From NCBI GenBank assembly GCA_029641185.1, contig JAPWGK010000012.1:186001-250000 (forward strand): DNA of 64,000 bases, written 5' to 3'. Of the stretch, positions 35,401-46,787 are shown in pieces; position 1 is the stretch's first letter, and every line of letters starts with the position of its first letter. The translations under genes were made by a program, and so were the position numbers. Below the pieces are notes generated by a model. The model ran no database searches, was not told the DNA's origin, and worked only from the letters and a program-made list of their open reading frames with translations. The DNA comes from Pseudofabraea citricarpa. Lineage: Eukaryota > Ascomycota > Leotiomycetes > Helotiales > Dermateaceae.

Positions 35401-35572
35401 GCCAATTGATGAGGATGACGAAGAAGAAGAGGACGTCAAGGTCGTAACCCAACAACAGCTCTCTGAAATCTTCGACATCGGCCCTGCTTTCGCCTTGCCC
35501 CCTCTCGAAGACATGTTCTATCAAGTGGCAGGTCTGTTTGCGAGCAAGCCAATTAGTCAAGGTGTTTCATAA
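32449..35572 (+). CDS. utp17: U3 snoRNP / t-UTP protein Utp17 (Nan1), WD40
   Basis: Exons 32449-32831, 32885-33699 and 33750-35572 encode 1006 residues. A basic, Ser-rich N-terminus with an acidic patch (EESSVDAEDFDDFMDKAKIK) is followed by two divergent WD40 propellers; visible blades include LHWHRQAVYSVKWSLDGNYI, GGTETVLVLWQIDTGK, RFATIGEDGFVRTWSPKTRK and SLAFSEDGSLLAAAYGNS. An Asp/Glu-rich stretch (EGNDDDDEEVEAVEPIDEDD) precedes a short conserved end (SEIFDIGPAFALPPLEDMF). Length, double propeller and this C-terminal block match Nan1/Utp17 (human WDR75), a nucleolar t-UTP component coupling rDNA transcription to 18S processing. It shares a promoter with rpb10. Confidence 0.88.
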
Positions 35573-36222
35573 AGTCGTGTTTAAGGCTGCTTGATTATTT
35601 GTTTATCTATGGTCTGACTGGAGTGGGCTGGCGTGCGGCTGCTGGGCTTTTTGCATAGCGGGGAGTTTTTATATTTTTCTCTTGCCTTTTTCTTCTTTTC
35701 TTTCCTTCTTCGAGGTGGTCAGTCGATCGGGCAAGAGAGACGAAAGTGCATAGACACGGATGTTCCTTTACACGTAAAATAAAAAGAAAGTAGAGATATC
35801 AAAATTAAATAAAAGTTGAAAAGGGAAGGATAGGCAGCGGGTCTTCGATGCAGGAAATCTGAAGTGAAGTGTCATGTGGATTTTAAGGAGCATTTTGGAT
35901 TTAGCGACGAGGTTTATGATTAGTTTCCAACTTTCCAGGGTTGTGATTCGAGCTTCACTAAATGGAACAAACACGCGATTTCTCTCCAAATGAAGTGGTA
36001 TATTATCTCGAACATGGGGCTCTCTCCCTTACTTGCTTTATCTCATGTACCTACACCCTTTCCTCCATTCTCCAGGGCGCCTGGTTTACGCGCATATACC
36101 ACATAACTAGACACACAGCCTCAAATCAGCACTGGGCAGCAACGAAACTGGACCAAATCTAACCAAAACCGTAGGAGAATATAAACAAACAGAGGAAAAG
36201 AACAAATGGGAAAGGCAACTCA
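35573..36222. other. Intergenic between convergent genes
   Basis: 650 bp between the stop codons of utp17 and the LaeA-like gene. T-rich just after utp17, then A-rich; no ORF with support. Confidence 0.6.
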
Positions 36223-37619
36223 CTAAGGCCAATAAGCATGCAGGCTCTTCTTCCTCAAATCGCCCCTCACACCAACCAAGAAGTCATCGACCGTTTTCTG
36301 ATCCCAGCCGAGGGCCTTCTGAAAGAGACGCATGGTCAAGCCCTCGAGGCTGCTCTGCAGGTTCTCCATCTCGCACGCGCCCAGGAACTTCATGCGCGCG
36401 TCTTTGGGCCACGGCGTGCAGGGCAGCTTCTTCACGACGACGGTGACGTCGACGAAGCCGCGGGCTTTAAACCACGACTCCCAGCGCACGGCGTCGTCGA
36501 TGGGCGTGCCGAATTTCGTGCACCCGAGCACCAGGTTGTTCGATAGTGATTGGAGTGCGCTGGTCGATGGGACGGTCGAGTCGTCGCACCCGAGCAGGCC
36601 CACGACGGATTGGAATTCTACGTATCCGTTGGGTTTGAGGTGGCTGTTTGTTTTCACGGATGGGTTAGCTGGGAGGGTGAGGTGATAGGGGCAAGGGAGA
36701 GCTTACGTGTAGCATTGGTCGATTAATTTGGGGAAGTCGCGGACGGAGAGGATGAGGTCTCGTGAGAAGATGAAGTCGAAGCTATCTTCTTTCCAAGTCC
36801 ATGGCTGCTCCATGTCATCCAGTTCAAAGCGGCAGTTTGGTGGAACCCTGATGAACATGAGTTTCCTTCTCTCATATATGCACTAGGCTTCTACTTACCA
36901 TCCTGGTTGTGTAGGTGCAATGTCTACTCCAATGACCTAAGATAAATATTTCAAATCAGAAAGAGAAATACACAAGATGAGAATGATGGACAAACCTCAG
37001 CGGAAGGAAACTGGTCGGCGAAATCAATACTCCAGATACCTAAGTTGCATTCGAGTCAACGCCCAGCCATCATCTCGTGTACCAGATATACCTACCAGTA
37101 CCACACCCAAGATCAAGAACTTTTTGCGGGTCTTTTGCGATGGGGGCTAGGAATCGTTTTCTTTCTAGCAAGGCAAAGTACTTTGCATGTGCCATATCCA
37201 TGCGATCAAGCTCTTGCTCGTCCATAGGGAATCCATATTCTACCATACCATGATGGTTAGAACCTGTGATACTTGGGGTGACATTTGTTTTGGGTAAACT
37301 TAGGTACCTTCCTTTCCATAAACGGCATATGTTCTCCCGCCCTCAGCAACTTGACCTCGAAGGATTGACGAGTTTATAGATACGAGAGAGCTTTGTGTAC
37401 TGCTCACACTATAACCCTACACCCGACATTGAAGGTTAGAGTGAGTTGTACGTGAATTTCGGTTGGTCATAGTACATCGTCTTCGAACTCCTGGTTCTCG
37501 CTATTCTGTTACGCAAGTCAGCCGTTCAAAATCGGCCTCCATCGCTAAATTTATTTCATGTTTAGATGTCAAGTACTCACATATTCTTCGGCTTCGATGA
37601 TATCTTGCGCTTGCGACAT
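36223..37619 (-). CDS. LaeA-like SAM-dependent methyltransferase, copy 1
   Basis: Eight exons: 37619-37581, 37505-37476, 37416-37308, 37239-37096, 37039-36996, 36936-36899, 36847-36707 and 36643-36223, giving 321 residues. The first three exons are tiny and were placed by frame, GT-AG sites and family similarity (GYSVSSTQSS, then GGRTYAVYGKEEYGFPMDE). SAM motif I is VLDLGCGTGIWSIDFAD; later blocks are VIGVDIAPTQPGWVPPNC, DDMEQPWTW and LKPNGYVEF, standard for the Mtf2/LaeA-like group. LaeA itself is a nuclear regulator of secondary metabolism; most members of this expanded family have no known substrate. The C-terminus ends HAYWP, as is usual. It lies beside a decayed O-methyltransferase and a 2OG oxygenase. 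Confidence 0.85.
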
Positions 37620-38152
37620 GATAATTGTTTTTTGAGCTAAAACAATGAACACAGTTAAAGAAATCAAGTAAAACAAGAATCGCTCTAGACTCAGAATCAA
37701 CACGAGAAAAGGGACACACGCAAGAACGCTATTCGGATCTAAGGTACTGTACCTTTCTCTTCTTCTGGGAGCACGGCAAGTTCCCTCTGCAAACAAGACG
37801 CGGAAGCTATCCGATTGTGGATCTTGACTTCTATATGGGGATTGATTGCCGGATGATCTACAGCCAGGCCCACTGGCCGATACGTCGGCTGGCAATTTGC
37901 AGAGCCGTTTCTCTCCTCCGCATAGGTTACGACATGGATGGCGGTCTGTATAAGTACAGGTGCATTTTCGAAAGTCATACCTCGTTTCAAACGGTACAAC
38001 GTGAGCTGATTGCTGCAGTCTCCAGTTATCCCGAATTGGAAGCTCGCCTGGCCCTCAACACTTGGTATCGATTATCCTGGACAGCCCCTCATTCAAACAC
38101 TGCGACTTGCGGTGTCCGGTAAATCCAACAGGACTGAAGAAAGTTTTAGAAG
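37620..38152. other. Upstream region of LaeA-like gene with P450-like scrap
   Basis: 533 bp between the LaeA-like start and the O-methyltransferase relic. It has an imperfect GGTACTGTACC palindrome near 37742-37752. The only coding-like signal is the possible P450 remnant listed separately. Confidence 0.5.
37984..38125 (+). pseudogene. Possible cytochrome P450 remnant
   Basis: One frame reads TVQRELIAAVSSYPELEARL, the usual wording after the P450 I-helix region; a shift to another frame gives GIDYPGQPLIQTLRLAVSG, resembling the K-helix (normally E-x-x-R in an ETLRL context, here QTLRL). No heme-binding Cys loop follows. The frame change and missing parts mark it as a fragment if the match is real. 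Weak evidence: about 45 residues and no alignment available. Confidence 0.35.
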
Positions 38153-39456
38153 ATGGCGGCAAGTGTCAATATTAAAAAAGTCCTCGAGGAGGCTGAAAAG
38201 CTCGTTGCTGCTTTGAGGGGCCGTTGACCAGCCTACTCCTGCAGGCCGACAATGTGATTCTACTCAAGCAGACTGACAAAATCCGCGCGGATCTCAAGCA
38301 ACTCTACGAGTCACGATACAACTATTTGATAGTATGAGCGTGGCCGGTGCGTTGTATACACTTCTTGAGATTAAGTCTTGACATTGAGGCCTTACAAAAG
38401 CTACTCGAGGATGGTACTCCGATTAGTACAAAAGACCTCGCAGCCGCGGTCAATGTTGACATATCAGCAATAACACGAATGAAGCGTATGATTCTGACAA
38501 ATGGCTCTACAACTGAAACGGCACCAGACGAGTATGTGCGGAACTCGCTGTCACAGGCCCTCTATCCTCACGCTTTGGGTTCGTTTTTCTTGGTTTATAT
38601 AAATTCCATGAAGACCTTTGTCGAGCCCGCGGAGTCCTTTGCGTCATACGCACCCAAGGACTTGTATGATCTCAAGAAATCTCCCTCTATGGCAGCGGCC
38701 AGAAAGAAGGATGGACATACTATGAAGCATTAAACCTGAACGACAAGTACTGCGACATGTGGAATAGAGCGATGCAGCAGGTAGATAAGAACATCCCAAT
38801 TTTGGGCATGTTTCCTTCTGCTACTTTGAAAGAAGAGGTTGAGAAGGAACTCGAGGAGCCATTCATTGTTGATGCAGGTGGTGCAAGAGGCCAAGCAATG
38901 CTGGCTATCTCGACCGAATGCCCACAGTCTCTTGGTGAGAAACTGATCTTGCAAGACCTACCCATTGTCATTGACTCTTTGAGACCTGAAGAAATCCTAG
39001 GCATTGAACCTATGGTCTACGATATTTTAACTCCGAAGACTATAAAAAGCAAGACTTCATTGGCTTTACCAAAGAGACAATACTGACTCGTACTCTGCAA
39101 ACGTTCATGTCTACCTTCTGCGTCGCCTTCTGCACGACTTCTACAATCCCGTCTGTGTTGAGATTGTGAAAAACACCTCGAGTGCGATTGAACCCGAATC
39201 TCGGTTGATAGTATGTGATATATCGGTGCCTCAAAAGGTTGACCTTAATGACTCAATGGAATTATACTGGCTAGAATTTATGTTGATGGCGATGGGCGGA
39301 AAACAAAAGACGCAGACAGAGTTCCAAAACATTTTCCGAGAGGCGGGGCTTGAACTGGTCAAGATCTATCCATCAGGGATAGGTAAAACGGTGATTCTCA
39401 AGACAAGGCTGAAAAGATGGAAGAAGGGGGAATATTGTATATTGCATTCAGAATAA
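38153..39456 (+). pseudogene. Degenerate O-methyltransferase (plant-COMT-like fold)
   Basis: Homology runs through the whole length but in changing frames. ATG 38153 reads MAASVNIKKVLEEAEKLVAA and stops at 38225-38227. Further pieces are LKQLYESRYNY and SVAGALYTLLEI, each ended by stops. Frame 1 (38386-38690) gives DLAAAVNVDISAITRMKRMI, the winged-helix dimerisation part. Frame 3 (about 38697-39040) gives GWTYYEALN and FIVDAGGARGQAML, the SAM motif with Ala replacing a usual Val and Gly. The last part returns to frame 1 (about 39097-39456): VYLLRRLLHDF and RLIVCDISVP. At least four frame changes plus stops rule out one functional protein; introns alone do not explain them because the homology is contiguous at the shifts. 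Confidence 0.85.
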
Positions 39457-39685
39457 ATATGTCTAGAGTGAAGGGATGAAGCCTGTGAGCCGACACTGGC
39501 ACGACTGGCTCGATTTGGTTATCGCTGCTCACGTGCATCCTTATCGGCATACCCCACTTGGACTCGAATGATGTGATCGATCAATGGCTTGTCAACAGTG
39601 ACAACAAAGCACAATAAATTCGCACATTCACAGTGATAACCTCGGACATGCCATACTTATAACACGCTTCAGAAGTCTAGTCAAC

Positions 39686-40926
39686 ATGTCGTTTGACTCC
39701 ATTCCCATACTTGATCTCTCACTGGCTAAAGACCCCGCGTCTAAGCCGGAATTCCTCTCCCAGCTCCGCCATGTATGTTATACTCAAGTTCTTGAAGACC
39801 GTTTCTCATACAGTTGCAGGCGTTGCTGGAAGTAGGATTCCTGTACCTCAAGAATGTCGGGATTCCGGCTTCCCTTACTGAACAAGTCAAGAAAGAAGGT
39901 GTATCCTTCTTCACCCTTCCGGAAGCCGAGAAGCTCGCTATAGAAATGAAGAATGCACCGTCGTTCCTAGGATACTCAAGACTCGATGCTGAGATTACGG
40001 CACATACAATCGATCACCGAGAACAAATCGACCTCTCGACATACCATCCAATTCCAACGGCTGATCAGCCACTGCACCACAATCTTCTGGCGCCTAACCA
40101 GTGGCCTTCGCCTGCTTCGCTACCCAACTTCCAGCCGATTTTCTCAGAGTACATCACACGCATGGGCGAAGTATCAATATTCTTTACCTCTCTCATTGCC
40201 GAGGCGATTGGATTGCCAGCCGGCGCATTCAACAAATACTTCGATGCGGATCAACAGCATAAGCTGAAGATTGTAAAGTATCCTGATCTGGCAGAGCTCG
40301 GTTTGGGGGACCAAGTTGAGGGACAAGGTGTGGGTCCACATAAAGATAGTATGTTATCGAGTTACCTACTACAGGTTACGAACCACAAAGGGCTGCAGGT
40401 GCAAAACATGAAAGGCGAGTGGATAGACTGCCCGCCCATTGACGGAACACTCGTAGTGGCCATAGGCCAGGGCATGGAAGCACTTACACAGGGTGTGTGT
40501 ATGTCCACGACCCATCGTGTGATTTCTCCTGCACCAGGAAGTGGTGCAAGATATAGCATTCCTTTCTTTCAAGGAGTCAGTTTAGATGCAGAATTCGATG
40601 AGCTCAACGATTTAGACGGTGGTGGTGGAGTAGGTAGAGTGCCTGAGGAAATCCGAGAAATGAGACGGCAGGTCGTAGAGAGAAATGGGGGAAGGTTGGA
40701 TTCGGTGGAATTTACCTTCAAGGGAGGCAATGTCGCAAAGACACTGGGTGAAGCGACTTTGAGGAATCGCGTGAAGAGTCATCCTGATGTAGGGGAGAGG
40801 TGGTATCCCTCTATCTTGCAACAGATCCGAGAAGAGCAAGCTAGAGAAGCAGCATTGAAAAATGGTGTCCCTGCAGCACAAGCTGCAGAGAAAATTGTCG
40901 GAGGAAAGGCTGTCGAAGCACATTAA
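39686..40926 (+). CDS. 2-oxoglutarate/Fe(II)-dependent dioxygenase
   Basis: Exons 39686-39772 and 39820-40926 encode 397 residues. The N-terminal DIOX-like region starts IPILDLSLAKDP and continues ALLEVGFLYLKNVGIP, typical of the isopenicillin N synthase-like superfamily. The jelly-roll core has the iron triad H203-x-D205 (GVGPHKDSML) and H261 (STTHRVISP), with R273 in RYSIPFFQG positioned to bind 2-oxoglutarate, so all catalytic residues are present. The C-terminal 90 residues are charged and helical. Likely cytosolic. The substrate is unknown; such enzymes act in secondary metabolism, giberellin/flavonoid-like hydroxylations or detoxification. It sits 229 bp after the O-methyltransferase relic and may belong to the same small locus (inference). 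Confidence 0.88.
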
Positions 40927-41153
40927 GAAAAGAAAATGAGAAGGGTATCATAGTCTTTGATGTTTCTTTTTGCGCTCTCGTTCTTTTTGCACAGAACAAA
41001 ACGCCTTCTCATCAAATCATTCCCTCTCGCCAAATAGGAAACATTTCTGCGCCAAATGCCTTAATCGCTTTCAAGAATACTCCCAATCATATCCCACCCA
41101 GGTTTTCTATGCTTTTGTATAGTTTCTGCGTATGCGCCTTTACTGCTAAGCCT

Positions 41154-41581
41154 CTACTTAGCCTCAAAGGATGGGAAGCAGTCCTTAAGCGTCTTCTTGT
41201 GCTTGTTAGAAGCATGCTCCTCCAAACTAACGCGGGCATTATGTTAGCATGGATATTCCTTTATTTTGGGTGTTCTAGAACAGAAAAGGGTTCAAGGGTG
41301 GATGGAAACTTACGCAGGCGCACGGGTCGTCTTCAAGAAGGTTGCCTTGCAAGTCTGACATTGGATGTCCTTTGCAGACTCGTTCTAGTCCACCTTGTTA
41401 GTCGCAGATTCTGCAGCGATGTATGGGAGACAACGTACGACTTTCAGTTGCGACTTGGCGACGTTGGTATCTTTTGCGTTGCGCTCACGCTTCGATGCTG
41501 CTTTGGCTCCCTAAAGAACGACCAGATCAGTTGCTGTCCTTTTGCGGCTTGAGCGTGTGCTGTAGAACTTACGTTTCCCAT
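41154..41581 (-). CDS. Small 4F5 / zinc-finger protein (ZNF706-like), 74 aa
   Basis: Four exons: 41581-41573 (three codons only), 41510-41439, 41384-41314 and 41226-41154. The spliced product begins MGNGAKAASKRERNAKDTNV, a 4F5/SERF-like basic head, followed by a single C2H2-type finger, CQTCKATFLKTTRAPALEEH with a further H in ASNKHKK, and ends LKDCFPSFEAK. This matches the small eukaryotic family that includes human ZNF706 and plant At2g23090-type proteins. Function is poorly known; SERF-like heads bind nucleic acid and influence protein aggregation. Because all exons are short, no single ORF reveals the gene. Confidence 0.88.
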
Positions 41582-41994
41582 GATGAAAGATTTTCTGGTC
41601 TTGCGTGTAGAGAGAGAGGGCTGGGTATTGTCTCAGGAGTTTGCAGAGATGAGAAGGGTGTTTGAATGGGCGGATAATTTTTGTTAAAGAGGGAAAGAAA
41701 ATCAGACTCAGCCCACGTTCCTCATCCGCCCGCCTTTTCTTATCGCGGAGTGGCTAGAACTCAATCGATCCTATGCGCTCGGAACATGGTTCATCCGGTT
41801 GCTAGCGTATATCCCACGTGATATGGATCACTGGAGCTTCGTTCGTTTGGGGTTGAGAGAAGAAGTCGCGTCGCGCGTTTCCAAAAACCTTGATCCCAAT
41901 TGTTTGCGCAAACTCTCCCCTTTCTTCTACAATTCCTTCATCTTTGCCCGATCCATCATAAAATCAATCAATCCTTCGCGACAACAACAAAAAT
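41582..41994. promoter_or_regulatory. Bidirectional promoter region
   Basis: 413 bp between the divergent 4F5/zinc-finger gene and the HhH/AT-hook gene. It contains TCCCACGTGATAT at about 41811-41823 with a CACGTG E-box, and a C/T-rich then A-rich run leading into ATG 41995. Confidence 0.55.
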
Positions 41995-43100
41995 ATGTCT
42001 GTTCCCGAAAAGATCACGAGCAAGGAGTTTAGTGAGGCACTTTCCCGTTATCCCGCACTCATCAAGGAGATATCAACGACTCGTAGGTCTTCCTCTCTGT
42101 CGCAAGACGATTTTACAATCAACGATACTAATTGACGCGACTATAGCTAAGGAGGACTCTCTGTCGCTCGTCGACTTGGACTACTTCCGTTATGTCGAGG
42201 CGCCTGCTTCATTCTCTGGAAAGGGTTCTTCTATCGGCTTAAAAGATCTCAAGAAGCTCGTTGAGTGGAAGCTGTACGTAGTCTTCTCGAGGACGCGCAT
42301 GCGTCAATCCCGAGTCGCGCATCAATTCTGTCCATTATACTAACGCGCTTTTTAGTCGCCATGGAACATTCCGACCTTCATTGCCAAAACTTGTCGCGTC
42401 GAACGCAGAAGAACTAGTGAAGAAAGTCACCAAGGAAGCTTTCGTTACTTATGATGCGAATCCCAAGGAGACCGCAGAGGTTATCACCAAGCTTTCTGAG
42501 TTGAAGGGTATCGGACCCGCAACTGCATCTCTGCTCCTCGCAGTTCATGATCCTCACTCAGTTGTCTTCTTCAGCGACGAGGTCTACCGCTGGCTCTTCC
42601 CCGACGCGTCAAAGCCTAAATACAGTCCAAAGGAGTTTGATGAGTTGTTCGCTAAGTGCAAGCCATTGTTGAGTCGCTTGGGTGTCAAGGCAGTCGATCT
42701 CGAGAAGGTCGCGTTCGTGTTGATCAAGGAATCGGAGCCTAAGCCTGAGCCCAAGCCAGTCAAGGTCTCCACCGGGCCACCAAGACCAAGAGGTAGACCC
42801 CCAAAGCCAGACAGCGAGAAGAAGGTCAAACCTCCTCCTGGCCCACCAAGAGGCAGAGGCAGACCTGCCAAGGGTTCAAGAGCTGGAAGACCACCAGGAT
42901 CCGGAAAGAAGGTTGTCGAAGCCGCGTCTAGCCCAGAAACCCCAAAGGCCGATGATGGCGTCAAGAGAAAGAGAGGTAGACCAGCTGCTGCTGATGCAAC
43001 TCCTGCTTCAAAGAAGTCATCTGCAAAGAAGCTCAAGGATGCTGAGTTGGAAGAGGAAGAGGACACTCCAGGTCGCAAATCCAAGCGTAGCAAGGTTTAA
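41995..43100 (+). CDS. HhH-motif protein with AT-hook tail, 319 aa
   Basis: Exons 41995-42082, 42147-42273 and 42356-43100. The N-terminal two thirds are helical and contain a helix-hairpin-helix motif, LKGIGPATAS (121-130), followed by LLLAVHDPHSVVFFSDEVYR, similar in layout to HhH DNA-glycosylase folds, but I see no clear catalytic Lys/Asp pair. The C-terminal 100 residues are Lys/Pro-rich with four AT-hook cores (GRP near 218, 240, 249 and 279; for example RPRGRPPKP and KRKRGRPAA) and end in a Lys/Arg-rich nuclear-localisation-like stretch. A nuclear DNA-binding role is likely (inference). It is conserved in fungi as far as I recall, but no name is certain. Confidence 0.8.
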
Positions 43101-43787
43101 ATTGTGAATGGCTTCAGGGTTTTCAACATGGCGCAATGGCGTATTGGCTTTGTATAACAGTGGCACGGGTAGATAGGCTACTTCGAATGGGCGTGCTTTT
43201 ACAATTGCATACGGTCTGGTTTTCTATAAAATGTTCTTCATCTTGCTATGCTCGCTTATGTGCAACATTTTATGCTTGTCGTTATTGATCCCTGAACTTT
43301 CTTACTGGTTCCACTCAAACATCACACCTCCTAAAATATCATCAACACTCTAATGCGACGAAAGCTTGATAACATCCAGAGTCACAGACACCTTGCCTTG
43401 CGATATGTAAAGTACGGGATTAAAAAGAAAAGGTAGCAGCAAATGACCAGGTTTAATAGAGGTTCTAAATAAAGAAAAGGCCGTTTCTTCGTATGTCGCC
43501 GATCCATCAGCTACCGCGCATCGCTTGATATACCGTACTGGAGTAATTCCGGTTATCTCGTATCAAGTTATCGTGAAGCTTGGCTAGGAAGTTTAAAAAA
43601 GATTCAACACCTGCTTAATCTGGAGCAGCGAATAACAACACGAGGAATTGCAACTCGGGCATGACCAAACCGAGGAACACAACGACCTATATGTAGGTAC
43701 CCCTCTTGTCGAGGAGGGGAGACTGAGAGATCAGTGATATCTCACTCATCATTCTTTTTGTTCACTTTTCGGATTGAGATTGCGAAG
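43101..43787. other. Intergenic
   Basis: 687 bp between the HhH/AT-hook gene and the peroxidase gene, transcribed in the same direction. No ORF supported. The last 60 bp (CTCATCATTC, T-rich) look like the peroxidase leader. Confidence 0.6.
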
Positions 43788-45591
43788 ATGCATGTCTTTC
43801 GATTCTACACGCTCGTTTCTTGCGTCCTGTCGCTCGTTGAAGCAATCCCCACATGGCCATCGCCAGCGACAGACGAGCTGGAAGATATCATGGTCTTGTA
43901 TTCGGGGTACCGGAGAAGAGTAATTTCAATCCCTGAGCAGTTTTTGTTCTACATTGCTAACACTACAGAATCATAGGCCTTCGTCGATTTTGTAAACCCA
44001 TGCTCCTTCAGCGTAGGGAGTGGCCGCAACACAGCTGCAGAATGGATTCGTACCGCATACCACGACATGGCGACGCACTCGACCTCGACGGGTCTAGGAG
44101 GACTCGACGCCTCAATCATGTACGAGACCGAACGCGCCGAGAACATCGGCGCAGCTATCAATGGGACCCTGGCGCAAATGATCGGGTTCTACACGTCGCG
44201 GTCCTCGGTTGCAGATCTCCTAGCCATGGCCGTTTTCACAGCCACCAGATCATGTCGCGGCCCGAAGCTCGAGATGCGATTTGGGCGCATCGATGCGCTG
44301 GAAGCCGGCGTTCCTGGAGTGCCCGAACCCCAGGAGGAGATCGAGAGCCTGACGTCGAAATTCGAAAGTCAGGGTTTCGATACCCAAGAGATGATTACCC
44401 TGGTCGCGTGTGGCCATACTCTAGGTGGAGTGCATGGTGCCGATTTCCCTACCATTGTCGTTGGAGCAGGGAACAATGGGGATAACTTCTCGCATTTTGA
44501 TTCTACGTCGACCACGCTCTTCGATAACCGCGTCGTCGTCGAGTATCTAGAGGGGAATAGTACCAACCCGTTGCTGGTTGGCCCCGATCCGTTGCGGAAT
44601 TCAGACGCCAGAGTTTTTGGAGCAGATGGGAATGTGACTATGGAGAGGTTAGCTGACCCAGGAACTTTTCAGCAGGATTGTAAGGCGGTTTTCCAGAAGA
44701 TGATCGATACAGTTCCCAAGGGCGTTGTGCTTACGGATCCTTTGCAGCCGTATGAGGTTAAGCCGGCAGGGTTGGATCTGGTGCTCGCTACTGGGGGAAG
44801 AAATCTTACGTTCTCTGGAGCTATCAGGGTCAGGACTACCGTGAGACCTTCGGCTGATATTTCTTCTGTCACACTTGTGTATACGAGTAGAGATGGGTCA
44901 GCCAGTGGTGAGATTGTTACCAAGAAAGCAACCTTCCAAGGTGGGAGTGCGGGCTCGTTTGATGAGACTTTCATGGTACGTTTGGCCCTCTTTATAGCAT
45001 TGAATACAAACAAGAGAAGGCATATTGATCCAAATGACAGTGGTACGAATTTTCGACCATTCTGACAGCGGAAGTTTCCATCTCCAGCTTCAATGTCACC
45101 GTCACACTTACCAGCGGCACCATCGAAACACACAATAACAACGGCTTCGGCTTTCCCGTCGAAGATTCCATCATTTTGCAAACAAGCCAAAGCTGTCGCT
45201 TCGCAGATAGTGCCCCAAATAAGAGTTACATCAACGTGACTGCTGCTGTATATTCCCCCTGTTTTCCCCCCTCCCTCTCAAAACTAACACATATCTAATC
45301 CAGGTGCATAAATCACGGATCTCAAAACCTGTCTCTGTTGCAACAACTGTTCGTGTACCCAGACAAGGCGTCCGGATTCCAGCATTAGTTACGTCGAGTA
45401 TGGAAATGCTTCCTTCGGTTTCTGGAGCGGCGAATTCTACGGCTGAGTATGTTTTGTATACGGCGAAGGTTCTGTTGGAAACTTCGGCTCAGACGCAGAG
45501 CACGTTTGTGGATCTGATTAGTGGCGAGCAAGGAGATCAGGCTGTTGATTCATTTAATAATATTGCCTTGTTTGGGACATGTACTGGTTGA
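43788..45591 (+). CDS. Secreted fungal heme peroxidase
   Basis: Exons 43788-43919, 43977-44975, 45041-45247 and 45304-45591 encode 541 residues. The first 20 residues (MHVFRFYTLVSCVLSLVEA) are a signal peptide. The peroxidase domain spans about 40-300: distal site RTAYHDMATH with R69 and H73, and proximal-heme region LVACGHTLGGVH with H191. The family is that of plant-type heme peroxidases, near the fungal class II group. The 230-residue C-terminal part is beta-rich with many N-glycosylation sites (NVT, NLT, NKS) and no peroxidase motifs. Such enzymes oxidise phenolics with hydrogen peroxide outside the cell. No obvious Mn(II) site or surface Trp could be judged, so lignin activity is not claimed. 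Convincing only when spliced: 43919 joins 43977 in phase 0. Confidence 0.88.
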
Positions 45592-46105
45592 GAGAGATGA
45601 TGGGTCTATTTTAGCCAGGTGAACTGGCATTTTTTGTAATATGGAATCCGTTGAAGCTGCGCTACATGTTCTGATACTCTGGATTCTTATCAATCCTCTC
45701 ATACAATAATACCATAAAAAGACATAAAATGCTAGCCTTATTCTATCTTCGGGACAGGCTCGTAGAATCCAAAGGTGCAATCAAAACTTTAGCCTGTAGA
45801 GGCTTTCGGAAGGACGTTTCAGCCTCTTCCAATTCAAGAAATACAACGCACATGTGGTAAATAGCTTGCGTGTAATCCCAATTCCGATTCAAGGCTTTAT
45901 ATTAGCTCACTTCTAATCAATAAATACTGGTTTCAGCCGCCTTCAATGTGTAAAAATAACTGGTGATTACCTGTTGATTCAAACCCGGTGACATCATAAC
46001 ATGCAGTTGAAATTGGAAAGATCAAGGCCAGGTTTGAAAGACTAGCAGGCTGGTTCACTAGCAGATATGAGTGAGCCTTTCAATACGACGTCTATGAATA
46101 CTAAA
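45592..46105. other. Intergenic
   Basis: About 510 bp after the peroxidase gene, AT-rich, with no ORF supported. It leads into the transposase relic. Confidence 0.55.
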
Positions 46106-46450
46106 TTAGTCTTCTAATTTAGGAATTTCATGTGTTGGAAATTCGCCAGAATTAAAAAACCATTCAAGTACCAATTGATTATCGACTTTTCTCATTAAAA
46201 TCGGTGGCTTTCTGGGGTTCCACAAAAGCCTTGCACGACAAAGCGAGATCACAGCCTTTCTACACATCCTCCTCGAAACCTGAGCGCCTATGTCTAATCT
46301 GGCCGCAATCATTTCCTGATCGACGATGGCATCCAAAGAGAGTAATTCCTGAGTAGAGCGGAGCAATATCCGCTCAATGCGGAGTGAAACGAGCAGAGGT
46401 CTGATTCTCAGCCTTACATAAGTGGGCTCCTGACAACACTTAACTCTCAT
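46106..46450 (-). mobile_element. Tc1/mariner-like transposase fragment
   Basis: A 114-codon open frame resembles only the N-terminal helix-turn-helix half of Tc1-type transposases: a helix-rich start, then VSRRMCRKAVISLCRARLLW and NPRKPPILMRKVDNQLVLEW, close in wording to the Tc1 pattern (VSRRTVRRAL...RRKPLL...RLEW). The DDE catalytic half is absent and the frame ends shortly after. I did not find clear terminal inverted repeats. This looks like a truncated relic; the match is by pattern memory, not alignment. Confidence 0.45.
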
Positions 46451-46787
46451 AGCCTTCTCAAATTACGAAAGCAGCCGCGCGCTACGTATTATCATAATTC
46501 AGCTCATCCAGTTTAGGAATTAACACGCGAACAGAGTGCCTGCCGTGAAGGACAAAAAAAGCCAAGACCAGATATAGAGCCTTGCCGAAGCCATGTGAGC
46601 TCTGGCCCAGAACCATGAATCCAGGAAATCATAAACACTGCGCTACTTCTCAGGCTGTCTTTCCTGCTCTCACATCTTTGTCAACTCACAAGAACTTCAT
46701 CTACATCCACCTTTCAAAAATCCAATTAAATACACCATCTATATTTGACTTCCATATCTCTCAAATACCACACCCTCAGCCTACACG
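46451..46787. promoter_or_regulatory. Upstream region of the small secreted protein gene
   Basis: 337 bp with a TATATTTGAC stretch about 50 bp before ATG 46788 and C/A-rich leader sequence (CACACCCTCAGCC). No gene. Confidence 0.45.

Noticed and set aside
42584..43093. 169-codon minus-strand frame rich in Gly/Leu/Ser
   Set aside because: Antisense shadow of the Lys/Pro-rich AT-hook region of the HhH gene.
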